This document shows, piece by piece, positions 9,501 to 16,739 of a DNA stretch of 64,000 nt. A program made the translations under genes and the position numbers. The DNA comes from Arthrobacter sp. Edens01 (GTDB lineage Bacteria > Actinomycetota > Actinomycetes > Actinomycetales > Micrococcaceae), in assembly GCF_001307035.1 (NCBI RefSeq), contig NZ_LKIU01000002.1, forward strand, positions 62,001-126,000. The letters run 5' to 3'. The notes beneath the pieces are model-generated. The model saw only the letters and a list, made by a program, of their open reading frames with translations, did not search any database and was not told where the DNA came from. Numbering within the stretch: the stretch's first letter is position 1; each line of letters opens with the position of its first letter.

Positions 9501-9604
9501 CTGAAATCGATGAACGCAGCGAAGGCGGTTCAGACGATGACGACGACGATGACCTGGTGGAGCCCGAACCCGAAATCCTTGAAACGGAAGGAGTGTCCCG
9601 ATGA
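6596..9604 (+). CDS. mrpA: Mrp Na+/H+ antiporter subunit A fused to subunit B
   Basis: This 1002-residue membrane protein is the largest subunit of the Mrp cation/proton antiporter, which exports Na+ in exchange for H+. The first 450 residues are NuoL-like, with the charged channel segments [16 protein letters not shown] and [30 protein letters not shown]. The NuoJ-like MrpA extension follows ([15 protein letters not shown]). From about residue 835 an MrpB/MnhB domain is fused in frame ([30 protein letters not shown]). A tail with seven consecutive Asp ends the protein. GTG 6596 follows GGGAG by six bases. First gene of mrpA-C-D-E-F-G; the next start overlaps by four bases. Confidence 0.96.
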   Translation: [1002 protein letters not shown]

Positions 9605-10089
9605 GCGTCAACATCACGCTGCTGCTCATCATGGGCGCACTCTATGCGGCGGGAATCTACCTGGTGCTGGAACGCAGCCTGACCCGGGTGGTGCTGGGAC
9701 TGGCCATGATGACCAACGCGACCAACATCCTGCTGCTCGCCACGGGCGGGTACCAAGGGCTGGCACCGCTGTTCAACGCTGAGATCCCGCCGGAAGACTA
9801 CAACGACCCGCTGCCGCAGGCGTTCATCCTCACCTCGATCGTTATCTCCTTCTCCGTCACTGCCTTCATGCTGGGCATCATTTACCGCTCCTGGGTGCTT
9901 GGGCGGCAGGACGAGGTCCAGGACGACATTGAAGACCGCCGCGTGGCCAGCCAGAGCAGCTACGACGCGGAAGACGACGCCGATGTCCCCGAGGACACGA
10001 CTGAGTTCACGCCGGCTGATGAGGCCGAAGAAGCACCCGGTTCGCAGCGCGGACAGGGCACCGGACCTACAGGAGAGGCAAAACGATGA
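9601..10089 (+). CDS. mrpC: Mrp Na+/H+ antiporter subunit C
   Basis: A NuoK-like subunit of 162 residues with three membrane segments: LLLIMGALYAAGIYLVLERS, LGLAMMTNATNILLL and ILTSIVISFSVTAFMLGII. DPLPQAFILTSIVI is the family hallmark. From about residue 100 it carries a hydrophilic acidic extension (EDDADVPEDTTEF) not found in short MrpC proteins. The start overlaps the mrpA stop and the stop overlaps mrpD, four bases each, indicating translational coupling. Confidence 0.95.
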   Translation: MSVNITLLLIMGALYAAGIYLVLERSLTRVVLGLAMMTNATNILLLATGGYQGLAPLFNAEIPPEDYNDPLPQAFILTSIVISFSVTAFMLGIIYRSWVLGRQDEVQDDIEDRRVASQSSYDAEDDADVPEDTTEFTPADEAEEAPGSQRGQGTGPTGEAKR

Positions 10090-11696
10090 ACGCTTCCAGT
10101 TTTGCCCCGCTTGCCGTCGTCCTGCCGTTCTTCGGCGCCGCGCTGGCATTCCTCCTGATCCGGCACCAGCGCTCCCAGCGGATCGTCTCGATCAGTGTGC
10201 TCACCCTGACCCTGGTGCTGGAATGCATCCTGCTCGGTGCCGTGTGGCAGACCGGCGCGCAGGCGGTGAACCTGGGCGGGTGGATTCCGCCGTTCGGCAT
10301 CACCATGGTGGTGGACCAGTTCTCCGCACTGATGCTGGTGGTCTCCACGGCCATCAGCCTGGCCGTGCTTATCTATGCTGCCGGCCAGGGCATGACCGAC
10401 GGTGATGAAGACGGACCTATTTCGATCTTCCATCCGACCTACCTGATCCTGGTTGCCGGAGTCTCGAACGCGTTCCTGGCCGGGGACCTGTTCAACCTCT
10501 ACGTCGGCTTCGAAATCCTGCTCACCGCCAGCTACGTGCTGATGACGCTCGGCGGCACCACACCCCGCATCCGAGCGGGAGTGACCTACGTCGTCGTCAG
10601 CGTCATTTCCTCGGTGCTCTTCCTTACCGCCATCGGCATGATCTACGCCGCGACCGGCACCGTGAACATGGCCGACCTGGCGATCAAGCTGGGCGAGCTG
10701 GACCCGGGAACGCAGATGATGCTGCACCTGATGCTGCTGGTTGCCTTCGGCATCAAGGCGGCCGTGTTCCCGCTGTCCTTCTGGCTCCCTGACTCCTATC
10801 CCACGGCTCCTGCACCGGTCACCGCCGTGTTCGCCGGCCTGCTGACCAAGGTTGGCGTCTACGCCATGGTCCGGACCGAAACCCTGCTGTTCCCGGGAGA
10901 CCGGATCAACACGCTGCTTATGGTGGTGGCCGGGCTGACCATGCTGGTGGGCATCCTCGGTGCCCTGGCCCAGACCGACATCAAACGTATGCTCTCCTTC
11001 ACCCTGGTCAGCCACATTGGCTACATGGTCTTTGGCCTGGCGGTGGCCTCCGTCGTGGGCATTGGAGCGGCTGTCTTCTACGTGGTCCACCACATCACGG
11101 TCCAGACCAGCCTGTTCCTGGTCACCGGCCTGATCGAACGCCGCGGCGGCACTGCCAACATGGACCGGCTGGGCGGGCTGGCCCGGCTGTCCCCGCTCCT
11201 GGCCGTGCTCTACTTCATCCCGGCCATCAACCTTGCCGGCATTCCGCCGTTCTCCGGCTTCCTGGGCAAGCTGGGCCTCATGCAGGCCGGCGTGGAGCTC
11301 GGAACCCCGCTGGCCTACATCCTGGTCGCAGCAAGCGTGCTGACCTCGCTCCTCACCCTGCTGGTAATGGCGCGGGTCTGGAACCGTGCCTTCTGGCGGA
11401 CTCCGGAGGATGCCGTACACCCGGATCCGATTCTGCTGGCCACTACTACGGACGGCAGCACCGTCCGCGACTCCGGCAACGTCAGCGGACAGAGCAGCGG
11501 GCGCTTTGGCGGCCGTTCCACGGTAAACCTGCTGCCGAAGTCCATGGTCTACCCGACCGTGGGCCTGGTGGCGCTGGGCGTGTCGCTGACCATCCTGGCC
11601 GGCCCCCTGTTCTCCCTGAGCGACGACGCAGCGCAGGACCTGCTGGACCGCACGCCGTACATTGAAGCCGTCCTGGGCGAAGGGAGTGCACCGTGA
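10086..11696 (+). CDS. mrpD: Mrp Na+/H+ antiporter subunit D
   Basis: A NuoM/N-like proton-translocating subunit of 536 residues with about fourteen membrane segments. Key elements are NLYVGFEILLTASYVLMTLGG with the membrane Glu, FGIKAAVFPLSFWLPDSYPTAPAPVTAVFAGLLTKVGVYAM with conserved Lys residues, and TDIKRMLSFTLVSHIGYMVFG. A hydrophilic segment near residues 440-480 (VHPDPILLATTTDGSTVRDSGN) precedes the last membrane span. It overlaps both neighbours by four bases. Confidence 0.96.
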   Translation: MNASSFAPLAVVLPFFGAALAFLLIRHQRSQRIVSISVLTLTLVLECILLGAVWQTGAQAVNLGGWIPPFGITMVVDQFSALMLVVSTAISLAVLIYAAGQGMTDGDEDGPISIFHPTYLILVAGVSNAFLAGDLFNLYVGFEILLTASYVLMTLGGTTPRIRAGVTYVVVSVISSVLFLTAIGMIYAATGTVNMADLAIKLGELDPGTQMMLHLMLLVAFGIKAAVFPLSFWLPDSYPTAPAPVTAVFAGLLTKVGVYAMVRTETLLFPGDRINTLLMVVAGLTMLVGILGALAQTDIKRMLSFTLVSHIGYMVFGLAVASVVGIGAAVFYVVHHITVQTSLFLVTGLIERRGGTANMDRLGGLARLSPLLAVLYFIPAINLAGIPPFSGFLGKLGLMQAGVELGTPLAYILVAASVLTSLLTLLVMARVWNRAFWRTPEDAVHPDPILLATTTDGSTVRDSGNVSGQSSGRFGGRSTVNLLPKSMVYPTVGLVALGVSLTILAGPLFSLSDDAAQDLLDRTPYIEAVLGEGSAP

Positions 11697-12292
11697 CCAA
11701 GAAAGCACGCATGCGCAGCCATCCCCGGATTCCGCTGCTGAAGGAACTGCCGCTGATCATCTGGCTGGTCCTGCTCTGGGGAGCCCTTTGGCAGGACTTC
11801 AGCCTGGGCAACCTGGTTTTCGGCGCGATCATCGCCTTCGTAGTCACCAACATCTTCTACCTGCCGCCCGTGGACCTGTCCGGCCGGTTCAATCTCATCT
11901 ACGCCGCCGGGTTCGGAGCACGCTTCCTCTGGAAACTGGTGATCGCCAGCTTCCACGTGCTGTGGCTGGCTACGGTCCAGGGCCCCCGGATCAGGAACGC
12001 CGTCGTGGCCGTGAAACTGCGCAGCCATTCGGACCTGCTGGTCACGGCAACCGGCCACGCGCTGTCCCTGATCCCCGGCTCGCTGGTGGTGGAAGTGGAC
12101 CGTTCCACGTCCACCCTGTACCTGCACTGCCTGGGTGTGGACAGCCAGGAAGCCGCCGAGAAGATCCGGGATGACGTGCGGGCCACTGAATCCTGGCTGA
12201 TCCGGATGATGGGCACCAAGGAAGACCTGGCGCTGGTCCGGGCTGAACAGAAAGACCTGAAGGAACTGCGCGCAGGGGAGGTCAGCCGGTGA
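11693..12292 (+). CDS. mrpE: Mrp Na+/H+ antiporter subunit E
   Basis: A 199-residue subunit with two N-terminal membrane segments (LPLIIWLVLLWGALW and LGNLVFGAIIAFVVTNIFYL) and a cytoplasmic domain carrying the family pattern ATGHALSLIPGSLVVEVDRSTSTLYLHCLGV. MrpE is needed for assembly and activity of the complex in other bacteria. Overlaps mrpD and mrpF by four bases each. Confidence 0.94.
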   Translation: MTKKARMRSHPRIPLLKELPLIIWLVLLWGALWQDFSLGNLVFGAIIAFVVTNIFYLPPVDLSGRFNLIYAAGFGARFLWKLVIASFHVLWLATVQGPRIRNAVVAVKLRSHSDLLVTATGHALSLIPGSLVVEVDRSTSTLYLHCLGVDSQEAAEKIRDDVRATESWLIRMMGTKEDLALVRAEQKDLKELRAGEVSR

Positions 12293-12546
12293 CTGCTGTA
12301 ATCATCGTCGTTTCGGTCATGCTGGCGGTCGCTGCCGCAGGGGCCATCTTTAGGATTATCCGCGGACCCTCCATCCTCGACCGGGTACTCGCTGCGGACG
12401 TGCTGCTGGCGATCGTCGGCGGCGCGCTGATAGTGGACATGGTCGTGTACCGGAACTTCGACTTCCTTGCCCTGGTGATCGCGATTTCGCTGATCGGGTT
12501 CATTGGCTCCGTGACCGTTGCCCGCTTCGTAACGGACCGGAGGTAG
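12289..12546 (+). CDS. mrpF: Mrp Na+/H+ antiporter subunit F
   Basis: A short 85-residue subunit of three hydrophobic helices. FRIIRGPSILDRVLAADVLL is the conserved MrpF loop, with the family Asp, and DFLALVIAISLIGFIGSVTVARF ends the protein. It lies between mrpE (4-base overlap) and mrpG (two-base gap). Confidence 0.95.
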   Translation: MTAVIIVVSVMLAVAAAGAIFRIIRGPSILDRVLAADVLLAIVGGALIVDMVVYRNFDFLALVIAISLIGFIGSVTVARFVTDRR

Positions 12547-12548
12547 CC

Positions 12549-13085
12549 GTGAGCGAGACTGTGATTGACGTGATCGTGGCGGTCCTGCTGCTGGGCGGCG
12601 CCACCATGTCCCTGGCCGCGGCAATCGGCCTGACCCGGTTCCCTGACCTGATGAGCCGGATGCACGCTGCGTCCAAGCCGCAGGTGCTTGGCCTGCTGCT
12701 CTTCCTGCTGGCCATGGCCGTGGAGTTCCGCAGCTGGGTCCTGCTTCCGGTGCTCGGCCTGTGCTGGATCTTTATGCTGCTCACCGCTCCGGTCTCAGCC
12801 CACATGGTGGGCCGCGCGGGTTACCGGACCAAGCACCTTCGTCCGGAACTGCTCACCATCGATGAGCTCGATGATGTTGTGGAACGGGCCCAGCAGCTGA
12901 TGTTCGAGGCCACGGCAGAGAAGGAAGATGCCGAGGACTCTGCGGACCCGAAGGTCGATGACGATCCCGGACAGGAGCCCGACGGCACCTACTACACGGG
13001 GGAACTCAGCGACGAGGACCTGGCGCAGGCCAAGGCTGAGGAGGAAGCTGCCTCCCGCCCGCCGGGACGCAGCCGCGAGGGCTGA
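12549..13085 (+). CDS. mrpG: Mrp Na+/H+ antiporter subunit G
   Basis: The last subunit of the operon, 178 residues. Three membrane helices include GGATMSLAAAIGLTRFPDLMSRMHAASKPQ, the conserved MrpG segment. About 70 C-terminal residues form an acidic hydrophilic tail (EDAEDSADPKVDDDPG), longer than typical 110-130 residue homologues. Start GTG 12549 sits two bases after the mrpF stop; GGAGG at 12539-12543 serves it. Confidence 0.95.
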   Translation: MSETVIDVIVAVLLLGGATMSLAAAIGLTRFPDLMSRMHAASKPQVLGLLLFLLAMAVEFRSWVLLPVLGLCWIFMLLTAPVSAHMVGRAGYRTKHLRPELLTIDELDDVVERAQQLMFEATAEKEDAEDSADPKVDDDPGQEPDGTYYTGELSDEDLAQAKAEEEAASRPPGRSREG

Positions 13086-13104
13086 TCCGGCTCCCCAAAA
13101 GAAA

Positions 13105-13170
13105 ACCATCGAGATGACAGAAACTGCCCGTATGAACGCTCATACGGGCAGTTTCTGTCATCTCGATGGT
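13105..13170. terminator. 31-bp perfect palindrome between convergent genes, bidirectional terminator
   Basis: The left arm (13105-13135, starting ACCATCGAGATGACAGAAAC) is the exact reverse complement of the right arm (13140-13170), with loop ACGC. It lies between the mrpG stop and the stop of the convergent DUF4235 gene. A perfect 31-bp stem is far longer than needed for termination. A related palindrome with the shared core ACTGCCCGTAT occurs at 52464-52511, also between convergent genes. Confidence 0.85.
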
Positions 13171-13184
13171 GGAACGAAACCGGG

Positions 13185-13448
13185 TTAGACGACCTCGGGA
13201 GTGCGGCTGTAGCGGGCGATCGCGCGCTGCGTGCCGCGGTTGGTCAGCACCCGGATAACCTGGCTGACGGCTCCGGAAACCAGGGCAAAGATGACGGCGG
13301 AACGCAGGCTTGCGTCCAGTGCGCCGTCCTTGTCCTTGGGTGGCTCATTGCCCGTGGCTTTGGTCCAGACAAAATCCAGGATCTTCGCGGAGGCCAGGCC
13401 CGCGCCCACGCTGACACCGGTGCCCAGCAGTTTCAGGATCAGGTTCAT
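13185..13448 (-). CDS. DUF4235 small membrane protein
   Basis: An 87-residue protein with a glycine-rich hydrophobic N terminus (LILKLLGTGVSVGAGLASAKIL), a WTKATGNEPPKDKD loop and a second hydrophobic helix (SAVIFALVSGAVSQVIRVLTN), followed by a basic end. This is the actinobacterial DUF4235 pattern; the function is unknown. Start ATG 13448 is preceded by AAGGAG. Monocistronic, ending against the long palindrome. Confidence 0.82.
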   Translation of the reverse strand: MNLILKLLGTGVSVGAGLASAKILDFVWTKATGNEPPKDKDGALDASLRSAVIFALVSGAVSQVIRVLTNRGTQRAIARYSRTPEVV

Positions 13449-13546
13449 GAGTGCTCCTTGTGTTGTGCGTTGGTATTGCTCCCTACGCTACCTGCCGCAC
13501 AGGGATTCCTCTCGGATCTGCGTGTACAGTGGACCTCGCATACATA

Positions 13547-13667
13547 CGACAGGGGAGCGCCGCTTCCCGGCTCCGGGCCATCCGGAAGCCGGTTTTCGGG
13601 CGCTGAGAGTGCGGAACAAGCCGCAGACCCTCGAACCTGCTCCGGTTAGTACCGGCGAAGGGAGTCG
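13547..13667 (+). promoter_or_regulatory. TPP riboswitch (THI element)
   Basis: The conserved core is present: GGCGCTGAGAGTGCGG, then the bulge GACCCTCGAACCTG, then CGGTTAGTACCGGCGAAGGGAG. The closing P1 helix pairs CGAC (13547-13550) with GTCG (13664-13667). It precedes ykoEDC, a thiamine or thiamine-precursor importer, which fits feedback repression by thiamine pyrophosphate. The bases up to 13732 hold the expression platform. Confidence 0.95.
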
Positions 13668-13706
13668 AGTTCTCAGGGGTGCACCGCCACAGGCGGTTTT
13701 CCCTCC

Positions 13707-13724
13707 CCTCCTGAATCCAGGAGG
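13707..13724 (+). promoter_or_regulatory. hairpin burying the ykoE Shine-Dalgarno
   Basis: CCTCCTG (13707-13713) pairs perfectly with CAGGAGG (13718-13724) across loop AATC. The right arm is the ribosome binding site of ykoE, eight bases before its ATG. The P1 3' strand of the riboswitch holds GGGAG, which could pair with CTCCC at 13703-13707 and break this hairpin when TPP is absent. The switch mechanism is inferred. Confidence 0.75.
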
Positions 13725-13732
13725 AACCTTCC

Positions 13733-14335
13733 ATGCAAGAAACCACTTTCACCACTGCGAGAAACCGGTCATCCTGGCGCGTAGTGGACATTGTTGTCGC
13801 GTCCGTTCTCGCCGTTGCTACCGGCGTTGTGTTCTGGGCCTGGTCACTGGCCTACGGCGGTGTGGCTGCCCTCTTCGTTGCCTTCCCTCCGCTGGGCGGG
13901 CTCTACACCGGCGGCTGGCTGATCGCGGGCGTCCTTGGCGGACTGATCATCCGCAAACCCGGAGCGGCACTGTACTGCGAAGTCCTCGCTGCAGCCGTTT
14001 CCGGTGTGCTGGGAACCCAGTTCGGCTTGTCCGTGCTGCTTTCCGGCGCCATCCAGGGCCTGGGCGCGGAGCTGGTGTTCCTGATCTTCCTCTACCGGAA
14101 GTTCACTCTTCCGGTGTCCCTGCTTGCCGGACTGGGCTCGGGCATTTTCCTCGGGGTCAGCGAAACCATCCTCTACATGCCTGAATGGGCATTCCAGTGG
14201 AAGGCGCTCTACGCCGTATTCGCCGCCGTATCCGGGATGATCCTCGCCGGAGCGTTGTCCTGGCTGGCCGTCCGGGCCCTGGCACGGACGGGGGTCCTCT
14301 CCGCCTTCGCTTCAGGACGGACGGCGGACGCGTAG
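13733..14335 (+). CDS. ykoE: ECF transporter substrate-binding (S) component YkoE
   Basis: This 200-residue integral membrane protein recognises thiamine or its hydroxymethylpyrimidine precursor for import. It has about five helices; the segments FVAFPPLGGLYTGGWLIAGVLGGLIIRKPGAALYCEVLAA and GAIQGLGAELVFLIF are typical of YkoE. AGGAGG precedes ATG 13733 by eight bases. It is the first gene of ykoE-D-C under the TPP riboswitch, which supports the substrate assignment. Confidence 0.93.
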   Translation: MQETTFTTARNRSSWRVVDIVVASVLAVATGVVFWAWSLAYGGVAALFVAFPPLGGLYTGGWLIAGVLGGLIIRKPGAALYCEVLAAAVSGVLGTQFGLSVLLSGAIQGLGAELVFLIFLYRKFTLPVSLLAGLGSGIFLGVSETILYMPEWAFQWKALYAVFAAVSGMILAGALSWLAVRALARTGVLSAFASGRTADA

Positions 14336-15865
14336 ATGGACCGGAGTATTTCCGCGGTGTCCAGGCCTGTGGCTGTTACCGCGCGGGACTGGGGCTGGCG
14401 GCACGCCGGCCGCAAGGCGCCGGCCGTTCAGGGCGCATCTTTTGAGATCTCAGCGGGGGAGAGGGTGCTCCTGCTGGGCGCGTCCGGGGCAGGCAAATCG
14501 ACCTTGCTGCACGCGCTTTCCGGCGTACTGGGAGAGGACACCGGCGGCACGGAGAGCGGAACCCTGGCGCTCGACGGCGTCCACCCGCAATCAGCACGCG
14601 GCCGAGCCGGGCTACTGCTCCAGGACCCGGACTCGCAGATTGTGCTCTCCCGGGTGGGCGACGAGGTTGCCTTCGGGGCGGAAAACCTTGGCGTTCCGCG
14701 CACGGAGATCTGGGCGCGGGTGCAGTCTGCCCTCGACGACGTTGGGCTGGCCCTCCCGCTGAACCACTCCACTGCTGCGCTTTCCGGCGGGCAGAAGCAG
14801 CGGTTGGCTCTGGCTTCCATCCTGGCCATGTCCCCGGGGCTGCTGCTGCTGGACGAACCCACCGCCAACCTGGACCCGGAGGGTGTGCTGGAGATCCGGG
14901 ACGCCGTCGCCCGGGTTCTGGACCGGACCGGCGCCACCCTGATTGTGGTGGAGCACAGGGTTGCCGCCTGGGCGGAACTGGTGGACCGGGTGATAGTGCT
15001 CGACGCCGGCGGGGGACTGCTGGCGGACGGCCCGCCGCAGGAGGTACTCACCGCTGAGCGGACACGTGCCCGGCTCACTGAAGCCGGAGTCTGGCTGCCC
15101 GGCGCCGCCCAGTCCATTCCGGAACCTTCTGCTGCTGATCCTTCGGCGGAAGCGCTGCTGAACGCCCGTGAACTGGAAGTGGCGCGGACGGCAAAGGGCC
15201 CCGCGGTGCTCAGCGGCGTCAGTCTTTCCCTCAAGGCCGGTGACGCACTTGGCATTACCGGTCCCAACGGTGCTGGAAAGTCCACGCTGGCCCTGACCCT
15301 TGGCGGGCTGCTGCGTCCCCGCGGCGGCACCCTCGAGGCAGCTCCCGGGCTGGCCAGGGAGGCAGGAAGCATCCCGTCGAAGTGGAAGTCTGCCCAGCTC
15401 GTTACCCGGATCGGGACGGTGTTCCAGGAACCCGAGCACCAGTTCCTGACCGGCAGCGTGCGGGACGAACTCGCCTTCGGTCCACGGCATGCCGGACGCG
15501 GGGACTCCGAAACAGCGGCAACGGTGGAGTCCCTGGCCAGCCGGCTGCGGCTGCACGGGCTGCTGGGCGTCAACCCGTTTACGCTGTCCGGCGGGGAGAA
15601 ACGCAGGCTGTCGGTGGCCACCATGCTGGCTACCGCACCGGACATCCTGCTCCTGGACGAACCGACCTTCGGGCAGGATGCGAATACCTGGCGCGAACTG
15701 GTGGCGCTGCTTGCCGAACAACGCCGGGATTCGGGCTGTGCGGTGGTGTCGGTGACGCACGACCGGGAGTTCATCGCGGCCCTGGGCGGGAGCGTACTGC
15801 AGGTCCAGAACGGCACTGCCCGGCTGCTGCCTTCTCCACAGCGCATGACGGGAGAGGCAGCATGA
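14336..15865 (+). CDS. ykoD: ECF transporter duplicated ATPase YkoD
   Basis: Two ABC ATPase domains in one 509-residue chain power the importer. Domain 1 (about 15-240) has Walker A LGASGAGKST, signature LSGGQKQRLALA and Walker B LLLLDEPTANLD. Domain 2 (about 275-495) has ITGPNGAGKST, LSGGEKRRLSVA and ILLLDEPTFGQD. Both sites look intact. The ATG directly follows the ykoE stop codon, and the stop overlaps the ykoC start, so the three are translated together. Confidence 0.94.
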   Translation: MDRSISAVSRPVAVTARDWGWRHAGRKAPAVQGASFEISAGERVLLLGASGAGKSTLLHALSGVLGEDTGGTESGTLALDGVHPQSARGRAGLLLQDPDSQIVLSRVGDEVAFGAENLGVPRTEIWARVQSALDDVGLALPLNHSTAALSGGQKQRLALASILAMSPGLLLLDEPTANLDPEGVLEIRDAVARVLDRTGATLIVVEHRVAAWAELVDRVIVLDAGGGLLADGPPQEVLTAERTRARLTEAGVWLPGAAQSIPEPSAADPSAEALLNARELEVARTAKGPAVLSGVSLSLKAGDALGITGPNGAGKSTLALTLGGLLRPRGGTLEAAPGLAREAGSIPSKWKSAQLVTRIGTVFQEPEHQFLTGSVRDELAFGPRHAGRGDSETAATVESLASRLRLHGLLGVNPFTLSGGEKRRLSVATMLATAPDILLLDEPTFGQDANTWRELVALLAEQRRDSGCAVVSVTHDREFIAALGGSVLQVQNGTARLLPSPQRMTGEAA

Positions 15866-16680
15866 GTGCGCCGGCCATCCAGCCCGCGGCTCCGGGAGCC
15901 CTTCCTGCATCGGGAGCCTCACGCCTCGCCGCGGCCAACCCGCTGGCCACCCTGGGCGCCGCCGTCGCGGTCACAGCCGCCGTCCTGCTGACCGTGGACT
16001 GGGTCAGTGCCACGGTGGTTCTGGCCGGTGAGCTGGCACTGCTTCCGCTGCTGCGCATCAACCCATGGACCCTGGTGAAACGGATCTGGCCCCTGCTGAT
16101 CGCTGCATTGGTGGGCGCCTGGGGGACGGCACTGCTGGCCGAGAAAACCGGAGAAGTGCTGCTGGATGCCGGTCCGCTGCTGTTCACCGCGGATTCGGTG
16201 GCGGCAGGCATCGCCATTGGGCTTCGCGGCCTGGCGATCGCACTGCCTGGCATTTTCCTGCTGGTCACCGTTGATGCCACGGACCTCGCTGATGCGCTGG
16301 CCCAGCGGCTGCATCTGCCGTCCAGGTTTGTGCTCGGTGCGCTTGCGGCGATGCGGCTGGTAGGGCTGCTGGTGGAAGAATGGCGCACCCTGGGACTGGC
16401 CCGGCATGCCCGCGGGGCCGACGCCGCAGCCTCCCCTCTGGGCAGGCTCCGCAACTTCCTGGGGCAGGGTCTGGCGCTGCTGGTCCAGGCCATCCGCCGG
16501 GCAACCCGGCTGGCGGTAGCCATGGAAGCGCGCGGATTCGGCAGCGGAGAACGGACATGGGCACGTTCGTCCACGTTTAGCCGCATAGACCTTTGGGTGC
16601 TGGGTTACGGAATGGGATTGGCGGCCGCCGCCGTGGCCGCTTCGGTGGCTGCGGGAACATTCAACTTCATCCTGACCTAG
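15862..16680 (+). CDS. ykoC: ECF transporter transmembrane (T) component YkoC
   Basis: A 272-residue T component couples the ATPases to YkoE. Several helices are visible at about residues 30-110 and 240-265. The cytoplasmic coupling segments include RHARGADAAASPLGRL and the conserved AMEARGFGSGERTW. I use ATG 15862, overlapping ykoD by four bases; the same frame is open much further upstream but only antiparallel to ykoD logic. No terminator is obvious in the 59 bases after the stop. Confidence 0.92.
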   Translation: MSAPAIQPAAPGALPASGASRLAAANPLATLGAAVAVTAAVLLTVDWVSATVVLAGELALLPLLRINPWTLVKRIWPLLIAALVGAWGTALLAEKTGEVLLDAGPLLFTADSVAAGIAIGLRGLAIALPGIFLLVTVDATDLADALAQRLHLPSRFVLGALAAMRLVGLLVEEWRTLGLARHARGADAAASPLGRLRNFLGQGLALLVQAIRRATRLAVAMEARGFGSGERTWARSSTFSRIDLWVLGYGMGLAAAAVAASVAAGTFNFILT

Positions 16681-16739
16681 GACACGGCCGGCCGGGGGCC
16701 TGCTCCATCTTCGAACCTCGCGCCCGGTCCTCACCGCGG

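Noticed and set aside
9960-11708. 582-codon minus-strand frame across mrpD
   Set aside because: Mirror of the mrpD reading frame; composition is the usual Gln/His/Gly/Asp shadow. The frames at 6644-8122, 14612-15922, 15919-17166, 21950-23443 and 40014-42404 were rejected likewise.
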